Source of the DNA: Desulfobulbaceae bacterium
GTDB lineage: Bacteria > Desulfobacterota > Desulfobulbia > Desulfobulbales > Desulfocapsaceae
DNA length: 6,960 bases
Direction of reading: 5' to 3'
NCBI GenBank assembly: GCA_030632405.1
Contig: DAOVUU010000127.1
Coordinates: forward strand, 1 to 6,960
In this document: piece after piece, positions 1 to 5,248 of the stretch
Layout: each line of letters begins with the position of its first letter
Position numbering within the stretch: position 1 is the stretch's first letter
Made by a program: the position numbers and the translations under genes
The notes under the pieces: model-generated
The model's input: the letters and a program-made list of their open reading frames with translations, nothing else
The model's database searches: none
Told to the model about the DNA's origin: nothing

Positions 1-927
1 AAAACAGTTGTGCTTGGAGATCTGACAATATTGAAAAAAATCAGCAATGAACTGGGTTTCACCATTCCAATGATTTCCTGGCAACCGGGTACACCCCTGC
101 CCGAAACAGCAATACCTGTGGTTCAACTATCATCGCTTTCCGCGGACACACTTCAGTGGGGTCAACCGACCACTTCCACCGCCCACGCCATGGTGAATTA
201 TATTCACAAAGGAGTGGAATATATTGAACAGGGTTGGCTTCATGGTATTGCAACCTGTCCCATATCCAAGGCAGCTCTCAACAGTGCAGGCTACAGTTTC
301 CCCGGCCATACAGAAATGCTGGCAGATCTCACGGGGGCCACAGACTTTGCTATGATGATGGCCGGCAGCAGCTTGAGCGTTACCCTCGCGACCATTCACT
401 GTCCACTCAGCGAGGTTTCCACTGCACTTTCCACACCGGGGATCCTCCAGCTTATTCGAACTACCCACAGTGGCCTCAGAATTGACTTCGGCATCCCAAA
501 CCCCCGTATAGCTGTTGCCGGGCTCAACCCCCATGGAGGAGAAAATCAATTATTCGGCAGTGAAGAACTGCATATCATACTTCCAGCGGTGTCCCTTGGT
601 TGTGACGAAGGTATTGACGTTTCCGGGCCGTTTCCACCAGACACTGTTTTTGTAAAAGCCTCTAGGGGTAATTACGATGCAGTTATCTGCATGTACCACG
701 ATCAAGGGTTAATTCCATTCAAACTCCTTCACTTCGATGACGGGGTAAACGTAACACTGGGGTTACCCATAGTGCGTACATCTGTAGACCATGGCACCGC
801 TTACGACATCGCTGGCAAGGGTGTCGCAAACGCAGCAAGCTTAATAGAAGCCGTTAAGCTTGCCGCTGAAATCAGTTATAATCGAGATAACTACAGATCA
901 GCAAATGAGGCTATAAACGATGAGTGA
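1..927 (+). CDS. pdxA: 4-hydroxythreonine-4-phosphate dehydrogenase PdxA (5' end missing)
   Basis: PdxA oxidises 4-phosphohydroxy-L-threonine with NAD+ and a divalent metal in the DXP-dependent pathway to pyridoxal 5'-phosphate, in the cytoplasm. The reading frame is open from base 1. The visible 308 residues lack roughly the first 33, judged by alignment from memory with the 329-residue E. coli enzyme. Seen in the sequence, counting from the GTG at base 10: the GHTE segment (99-102) and the three metal-ligand histidines in ATIHCPL (H130), GLNPHGGE (H175) and MYHDQG (H230). Their 45- and 55-residue spacing equals that of E. coli H166, H211 and H266. The TLGLPIVRTSVDHGTAYDIAG tail (249-269) is typical of the family. 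The GTG at base 10 is internal, not the true start. The gene ends inside the start of tmk (8-bp overlap), so the two are probably translationally coupled. No defect is visible. Confidence 0.96.
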   Translation, partial: KTVVLGDLTILKKISNELGFTIPMISWQPGTPLPETAIPVVQLSSLSADTLQWGQPTTSTAHAMVNYIHKGVEYIEQGWLHGIATCPISKAALNSAGYSFPGHTEMLADLTGATDFAMMMAGSSLSVTLATIHCPLSEVSTALSTPGILQLIRTTHSGLRIDFGIPNPRIAVAGLNPHGGENQLFGSEELHIILPAVSLGCDEGIDVSGPFPPDTVFVKASRGNYDAVICMYHDQGLIPFKLLHFDDGVNVTLGLPIVRTSVDHGTAYDIAGKGVANAASLIEAVKLAAEISYNRDNYRSANEAINDE

Positions 928-1552
928 TGAAGCAGATCAGGGGTTCCTCATTGTTTTTGAGGGAACCGACGGTACCGGAAAATCAACCCAGTTACAGCTG
1001 CTCTATGATGCCTTACGTAGAAAGGGATATCCTGTCATTGCCACACGGGAGCCAACAGATGGACAGTATGGTCAAAAAATCAGACAGCTCTACAAAAACA
1101 GAGAAAAATACAGCAGTGAAGAAGAGCTGGAGCTTTTTCTTGCAGATCGGAAAGAACATGTAGAGACACTCCTCGTTCCAGCCCTGAACCGGGGTGAAAT
1201 AATACTGTGCGATAGATATTTTCTTTCAACTGCCGCCTATCAGGGGGCTATTGGTTTTGATCCTGAAACAGTACTCGCCCGTAACAGTTTTGCACCGGAA
1301 CCTGACCTTGCACTCCTTTTTCAGCTACCGGTTGACATTGGTTTATCCAGAATTATATCCGGAAGAGGAGAAACTCCCGATGATTTTGAACAGGACGAAA
1401 ACCTGCAGAAAGTCGCAGCTATCTTTACTACCATAGATCGCCCGTATATCAGAAAAATAGATGCATCAGAATCAATTGAATCTGTTCATCAGTCGGTGAT
1501 GGAACACGTTGCTGCTCTCTTTTCAGACTCCCCATACCCCGCTTTGGATTAG
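920..1552 (+). CDS. tmk: Thymidylate (dTMP) kinase
   Basis: This enzyme phosphorylates dTMP to dTDP with ATP, an essential step of dTTP synthesis. The 210-residue length is normal. Visible motifs: P-loop GTDGTGKS at 15-22, the substrate-site TREPTDG at 42-48, ADRKEHV at 75-81, the DRY motif with STAAYQG at 98-109, and a LID-like stretch with R144 and R149. The P-loop lacks the arginine of type I (eukaryotic) enzymes, and basic residues sit in the LID, as in bacterial type II kinases. The TREPTDG motif departs from the usual bacterial TREPGGT; from memory it resembles archaeal and some Desulfobacterota homologues. The ATG at 920 overlaps the pdxA end and is preceded by a TGAGG ribosome-binding site at 906-910 with a 9-nt spacer. 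The next gene starts 2 bp after the stop, so it is the middle of an operon. Confidence 0.95.
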   Translation: MSDEADQGFLIVFEGTDGTGKSTQLQLLYDALRRKGYPVIATREPTDGQYGQKIRQLYKNREKYSSEEELELFLADRKEHVETLLVPALNRGEIILCDRYFLSTAAYQGAIGFDPETVLARNSFAPEPDLALLFQLPVDIGLSRIISGRGETPDDFEQDENLQKVAAIFTTIDRPYIRKIDASESIESVHQSVMEHVAALFSDSPYPALD

Positions 1553-1554
1553 AA

Positions 1555-3267
1555 ATGACCCTCCTCCGCCCATATCTGCTTATCTTTATCTGTTTTCTCC
1601 TTGGTTCCTGTTCTTTTAACCGTTCCACAACCTCTAAGCCACCTGAAGAAAACGGTACAGACCTCTCCTGTTCCTATTTTTACTTTCTCTGGGGCTCACA
1701 CGCAGAAACAAATGAACACTATGGAGAGGCACTTGAAGCATATCAAAAAGCACTCATCTGCGACCCTGATGCTGACTACGTTAATCGGAAGATTCCAATA
1801 CTACTGCTTAAAATGGGTAAGGCTGAAAAAGCGATCAGCTGGTTGCAACAAGCCATTAAAGAGCAGCCAGATGCCATCCCTCTTTCTCTCTTTCTGGCAA
1901 ATCTCTATGCCCAGCAAAATAAATCAGAAAAAGCAATAACCTTATATGACAAAGTTTTAGCCCTTGAACCTGGCAATGAAGACGTTCAGTTGCGGCTTAC
2001 GTTCCTCTATATCCAGCAGGATCGATACGAAAAAGCTGAACATATTTTAAGAAATTTGCTGAAAAAAAACGAAGAACACTATTTTGCCCACTTTTACCTG
2101 GCACGACTGTTAAAAAAAACGAAATCGTATAAAGATGCTGCCGTTGAGTATGAAAAGGCAATTTCACTCAACTGGTCAAAGGACCTCTCCTACGAAATCG
2201 GCCATTTCTATACGACATTGAACCAGCACGAAGATGCATTGAGAATATATACAACTATCACCGAATACGACCCGTATGATGAACGGGCCTCTATCAGTAG
2301 AATTCAATCACTTCTCGAGTTGAACCGCAATGATGAAGCGTTGGCAGACCTTGAGCAAATACGCCTCTTCAGCCAGAATAAAGCAAATATCGACCTGATA
2401 GCAGCCAAAATTTTTATACGACTAAAGGAACCGGAAAAAGCCAGAGAGCGCCTCCTCCCGCTCTCTCAGAATACAGAGAATTCAGAAGCACACTATCTTC
2501 TGGCTCTGCTTCTTTTCCAGGATGACGAATATGCACCCGCCTTGAATCAACTCAGATTGGTCACACCCCAAAGTGATATTTTTGAAGAATCCGTCTACCT
2601 GCAAACTCGTATTTTCAAAAAACTAAATGAACCGGATAAGATCACAGAACTGCTGCAGAAGCACATTTCAACACCCGAAAACAGCAGTCCGCTCTTTTAC
2701 GCTCTGCTTTCATCTCTCTACCAGGAGCAGGAAAAAATATCAGAAGCTCTCACCCTGCTTGAAGAAGCAATCGAGATTTACCACGACAACCCCCAGATTT
2801 TCTTCGAATATGGCCTTCTGCTGGAAAGAAACGGTATGTCTCAGCAGGCAGTAATTAATATGGAAAAAGTGCTTAAACTCCAGCCGAACCACGCTGAAGC
2901 ACTCAACTTTATCGGTTATACCTGGGCTGACAGTAATATTCACCTTGATCGTGCATTAGAATATATTAAGAGAGCAGTGGAACTGAAACCGGAAAACGGC
3001 TATATAACAGACAGCCTTGGCTGGGTCTATTTCCGATTGGGAAAACTTGAAAAAGCTGAAACCGAACTCAAACATGCCATAGAGCTTGAACCAGAGGATC
3101 CCCATATTCTTGACCATCTTGGCGATGTATACTTATCCCTGAAAAAAGAAAAAAAAGCACTTCAGATATATCAGAAGGCTTATGAAATGTTTAAAGATGA
3201 AAAAAAACGGGCAATGGTTAAAAATAAAATTGATGCACTCGGCAAAAAGCTGGAACCGGAATTATAA
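1555..3267 (+). CDS. TPR-repeat outer-membrane lipoprotein (LbcA-like)
   Basis: A 570-residue protein with a lipoprotein signal peptide: one arginine (R5), a hydrophobic core at 7-16, and lipobox LGSC with Cys19 as the lipidation site. Ser20 at +2 predicts outer-membrane sorting. The rest is almost all tetratricopeptide repeats, about 14-15 units of 33-36 residues from about 41 to 549. The clearest are near 75-107, 108-141, 446-481 and 482-515, with consensus-like GKLEKAE and ELKPENG turns. The C-terminal ALNFIGYTWAD and DSLGWVYFRLGKLEKAE segments are characteristic of the family containing Pseudomonas aeruginosa LbcA (PA4667). LbcA is an outer-membrane TPR lipoprotein that recruits the protease CtpA and lies beside lolB. 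The gene starts 2 bp after tmk with a weak GGA ribosome site and overlaps the following lipoprotein gene, which is LolB-like. The scaffold role is inferred from family and context; no partner protease is in the window. The gene contains four runs of eight A. The lipoprotein and TPR calls are firm; the LbcA link is moderate. Confidence 0.85.
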   Translation: MTLLRPYLLIFICFLLGSCSFNRSTTSKPPEENGTDLSCSYFYFLWGSHAETNEHYGEALEAYQKALICDPDADYVNRKIPILLLKMGKAEKAISWLQQAIKEQPDAIPLSLFLANLYAQQNKSEKAITLYDKVLALEPGNEDVQLRLTFLYIQQDRYEKAEHILRNLLKKNEEHYFAHFYLARLLKKTKSYKDAAVEYEKAISLNWSKDLSYEIGHFYTTLNQHEDALRIYTTITEYDPYDERASISRIQSLLELNRNDEALADLEQIRLFSQNKANIDLIAAKIFIRLKEPEKARERLLPLSQNTENSEAHYLLALLLFQDDEYAPALNQLRLVTPQSDIFEESVYLQTRIFKKLNEPDKITELLQKHISTPENSSPLFYALLSSLYQEQEKISEALTLLEEAIEIYHDNPQIFFEYGLLLERNGMSQQAVINMEKVLKLQPNHAEALNFIGYTWADSNIHLDRALEYIKRAVELKPENGYITDSLGWVYFRLGKLEKAETELKHAIELEPEDPHILDHLGDVYLSLKKEKKALQIYQKAYEMFKDEKKRAMVKNKIDALGKKLEPEL

Positions 3268-4060
3268 CTCCACCATTTTACTTATTCTGATTTCACTGGT
3301 ATGCTTCGGTTGTGCCCGAAAACCATGGACAAACCCTCTGGGTGAGAAACAGACAGAAAATACCATCCAGTTTCTGGAGTTACTCAATTCCAGAACAGAG
3401 TCTTGCCCGAAGGGAATTGATGGCGATCTCACCCTCTACTACCAGAATTTTTTTGGTAAAAAGAGCCTGAAAGGATATTTCCAGATTCTCTCCCCGTCCT
3501 TTGTCAAACTCATTGTATCAAACCCTCTGGGACAGCCGGTTTTAGCAGTGACAAGTGATCAGCATACCTTCCAGCTGGTCAATACCCTGAAAAGAAAATA
3601 CATTACAGGCAGAGTCTTGTCGTACGGGCTGTTTCACAACATTCCCCCTGCACTGCTGCAAGGGAACTGGAAAAACTGGGCCAGAGGAACAATCACTATT
3701 GATCCTCCCACCATTACCAATATACGTCAGGACAGGGAAGGCCGTGGAACCTGGGTTACAGTACAGAAAAAAGCCGATAATAATCCGCTTAAAACACACC
3801 TGTTAATAGAACTGGAAGATGGTAATCTTCTTTCGCAAATAATCGAGAATGATACTGGGAAAGTTTTAGCGAAGATCACCTATGAGGATTGGGTATCAGT
3901 AGGAAAGTGCAAACAACCGCACATGATCAAAGTGACCGGTCTGGAATATAATACCGAGCTGACTGTCAGGCTGTCCGATGTCCTGACTGCCGAGGACTTG
4001 GATAAAGACGATTTCAGGTTTACAGCTCCAGCGGGTTACATGAGACAAATCTTTCCGTAA
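3233..4060 (+). CDS. LolB-like outer-membrane lipoprotein
   Basis: With the start at 3233 the product has 275 residues: a short N-region, hydrophobic core STILLILISLVCFG (13-26), and Cys27 as probable lipidation site. The CFGC lipobox is unorthodox (Cys at -3, Phe at -2). The mature part looks like the LolA/LolB beta-barrel fold: a GDLTLYYQ strand, LKGYFQ, then SNPLGQPVLAV at 96-106 and NIPPALLQGNWKNWARG at 136-152. These resemble the PLGQ and P..L..W.RG elements of LolB. The C-terminal DDFRFTAPAG is typical of LolA-like proteins. LolB receives lipoproteins from LolA and inserts them in the outer membrane; that role here is inferred. Placement directly after a TPR lipoprotein matches lbcA-lolB in Pseudomonas. 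Start choice: 3233 gives a normal signal peptide but has no ribosome site. ATGs at 3182 and 3197 would give a long N-region; AGAAGG precedes 3182 but only 3 nt away. All starts overlap the TPR gene, so coupling is likely. An alternative family is DUF4292-type lipoproteins. Confidence 0.65.
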   Translation: MHSAKSWNRNYNSTILLILISLVCFGCARKPWTNPLGEKQTENTIQFLELLNSRTESCPKGIDGDLTLYYQNFFGKKSLKGYFQILSPSFVKLIVSNPLGQPVLAVTSDQHTFQLVNTLKRKYITGRVLSYGLFHNIPPALLQGNWKNWARGTITIDPPTITNIRQDREGRGTWVTVQKKADNNPLKTHLLIELEDGNLLSQIIENDTGKVLAKITYEDWVSVGKCKQPHMIKVTGLEYNTELTVRLSDVLTAEDLDKDDFRFTAPAGYMRQIFP

Positions 4061-4102
4061 CCCCGATAAGCGAGAAGAGATCAATTCAGCAACCGAAAGT
4101 TA

Positions 4103-5038
4103 TCAGTCAGAAACCACCTCAGGTAATTCATTCACAATAAGAACAAAAAGATTATCATTCTTGAAAAACACCTGTTGAAGGTCATAATCTTTATCAGGAG
4201 AGAGATCGAGAATCACTCTGATATTATCAGGATTTCCATGTCGGGCTGTGCGAATATGCTGGACATATTTACCTTTTGCCGCTATTTCCCTATTTACTTC
4301 ACCGGCAAGCTGCATATCCATAAAATCACAGAGGACCCGGGGTGTCTCTTCTTCTTCGATGGCTGATACGGCCGGAGGATAAAAGTCATTTAGACGAAAA
4401 ATGACCATTTCTCCTTTATTCGACGAGTTATCAAAAGAGATTTCAAGCAACTTAGCCCCACTGTCTGAACTTTCAGGCTCAAGGTCTTTGGCGATCAGCG
4501 TATCTATTTCGGTAGAGGCAGGTGGAACAGATTCTTCTGTTTTTGTTTTCGCAATCCCAATCCCCTGCGCCACAGCAATCTGGGGAACATCCATCTCTTT
4601 CTCTAGTTTTTCTATAAAGATGGGGGAAAGTGTAATTTTTAAAACAGTGTTATCATCAGAAAAAACCTTTTCGTATTTTACCTCATATTCGTTTAGAAGA
4701 TCTATAACAACACGTGTTTTCATAACAGGAGCAGTATGTGCCCCGATCCGAATACCGTGTGCCAATCTACGATTGTCTGCAAGGATAATTTTCTTTCCGC
4801 TATAAGAAACCTGGGGAAAATCGAGAACCAGCCGTGGATTAGCTCCATTCAGTCGAAAAATATTCAACCCTGCAATGGACCCACTCAACTTGAAATTTAC
4901 ACTTTCTTTTTCATCCGGCTCCAAATTATATGAAATAGACTCTATGACAGTGAGCTGTACTTCTTCAGCATAGCTTATCGACAGAGAAGAAAAATTCATA
5001 CTGACCATGAAAAACAGGAGGAGAGTAAAACATTTCAT
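4103..5038 (-). CDS. Secreted protein with two AMIN domains
   Basis: A 311-residue exported protein read on the minus strand. It has a Sec signal peptide (MKCF, hydrophobic core 5-15, cleavage probably after SYA at 24). Two related AMIN-like beta-rich modules follow. The first (about 27-140) contains NPRLVLDFP, HGIRIG and KTRVVIDL. The second (about 196-305) contains TPRVLCDF, VQHIRTARHG and IRVILDLS. They are joined by an acidic, Pro/Ser/Thr-containing linker (about 141-195). AMIN domains target periplasmic proteins such as AmiC and PilQ to peptidoglycan or septa. Here no amidase or secretin domain is attached, so the protein is probably a wall-binding adaptor; its exact function is unknown. 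The start at 5038 is preferred over an upstream ATG at 5047 because the Shine-Dalgarno AAAGGA ends at that ATG and lies 8 nt from 5038. The gene converges on the LolB-like gene with 42 bp between stops and has its own promoter. Confidence 0.85.
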   Translation of the reverse strand: MKCFTLLLFFMVSMNFSSLSISYAEEVQLTVIESISYNLEPDEKESVNFKLSGSIAGLNIFRLNGANPRLVLDFPQVSYSGKKIILADNRRLAHGIRIGAHTAPVMKTRVVIDLLNEYEVKYEKVFSDDNTVLKITLSPIFIEKLEKEMDVPQIAVAQGIGIAKTKTEESVPPASTEIDTLIAKDLEPESSDSGAKLLEISFDNSSNKGEMVIFRLNDFYPPAVSAIEEEETPRVLCDFMDMQLAGEVNREIAAKGKYVQHIRTARHGNPDNIRVILDLSPDKDYDLQQVFFKNDNLFVLIVNELPEVVSD

Positions 5039-5046
5039 GAAATACA

Positions 5047-5052
5047 TCCTTT
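5047..5052 (-). promoter_or_regulatory. Shine-Dalgarno site of the AMIN-domain gene
   Basis: AAAGGA on the minus strand lies 8 nt before the ATG at 5038. The site includes the first base of the alternative ATG at 5047, which therefore cannot use it. This decides the start in favour of 5038. Confidence 0.7.
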
Positions 5053-5061
5053 TTGTGTATT

Positions 5062-5072
5062 AGAGTGACTCT
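5062..5072. repeat. Small interrupted palindrome in the AMIN gene leader
   Basis: AGAGT-G-ACTCT is a perfect 5-bp inverted repeat around one central base. It lies in the predicted leader of the AMIN gene, about 10 bp upstream of its Shine-Dalgarno site. It is too short to be a terminator; it could be an operator half-site pair or chance. Confidence 0.3.
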
Positions 5073-5170
5073 TTATACAGTTTATCCTTGATGGCGTCGT
5101 AAAAACTCTGCTCTTTACACCATTGTTTTCTCTTTTAAGCTACTTAATTACATCATCGAGACTTGTAAAG
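5069..5170. repeat. CTTTACA-like repeats around the AMIN promoter
   Basis: CTCTTTACA at 5111-5119 has an inverted partner TGTAAAG at 5164-5170 (7-bp perfect match to CTTTACA at 5113-5119). It also has a looser direct copy CTCTTTATACA at 5069-5079. The inverted pair brackets the predicted -10 box, and one arm overlaps the -35 box. Centre-to-centre distance of the inverted pair is 51 bp, close to five helical turns. This arrangement would suit a looping regulator but may be chance in AT-rich DNA. Confidence 0.3.
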
Positions 5171-5174
5171 TCAA
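5147..5174 (-). promoter_or_regulatory. Sigma70-type promoter for the AMIN-domain gene
   Basis: On the minus strand, TTGACT (5174-5169, 5 of 6 consensus matches) is followed after 16 bp by TGTAAT (5152-5147, 5 of 6). Transcription would begin near 5140, giving a leader of about 100 nt before the ATG at 5038. The -35 element overlaps one arm of an inverted repeat, so repression or activation there is conceivable. This is a pattern match by eye only. No equally good promoter for the divergent radical SAM gene was found on the plus strand. Confidence 0.5.
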
Positions 5175-5188
5175 CCAAATTTCGGTAA

Positions 5189-5248
5189 ATGGAGAGAGCT
5201 TGTCAGTTCTACTATCTCACACAATTTGCAATGGATTATTCAAAATGA
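5189..5248 (+). other. Possible 19-codon leader frame before the radical SAM gene
   Basis: An ATG at 5189 opens a frame of 19 codons that ends in TGA at 5246-5248. This stop overlaps the radical SAM start codon as ATGA, the classic arrangement for translational coupling. The radical SAM start has no Shine-Dalgarno sequence of its own, which makes coupling attractive. However, no good ribosome site precedes the ATG at 5189, and the peptide has no recognisable feature. It is recorded as a possibility, not as a confirmed gene. Confidence 0.2.

Noticed and set aside
130..549. 139-codon open frame on the minus strand opposite pdxA
   Set aside because: It lies wholly inside the well-supported pdxA gene, and its translation is Cys- and Gly-rich without any family resemblance.
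4061..4102. Possible bidirectional terminator between the convergent genes
   Set aside because: Only a 5-bp GATAA/TTATC pairing with a loop of about 30 nt was found, with no GC-rich stem or T tract. It does not qualify as an intrinsic terminator.
4401..4805. 134-codon open frame on the plus strand opposite the AMIN-domain gene
   Set aside because: The minus-strand gene has a signal peptide, ribosome site, promoter and domain pattern. The plus-strand frame has none and is low-complexity in Ser and Ile.
5039..5047. Upstream ATG at 5047 as start of the AMIN-domain protein (three residues longer)
   Set aside because: Its first base is part of the Shine-Dalgarno sequence AAAGGA, which is properly spaced for the ATG at 5038 instead.
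5074..5142. Plus-strand promoter candidates for the radical SAM gene (for example TTTACA at 5114-5119)
   Set aside because: No -10 box with more than weak similarity lies at 16-18 bp spacing, so no plus-strand promoter is claimed.
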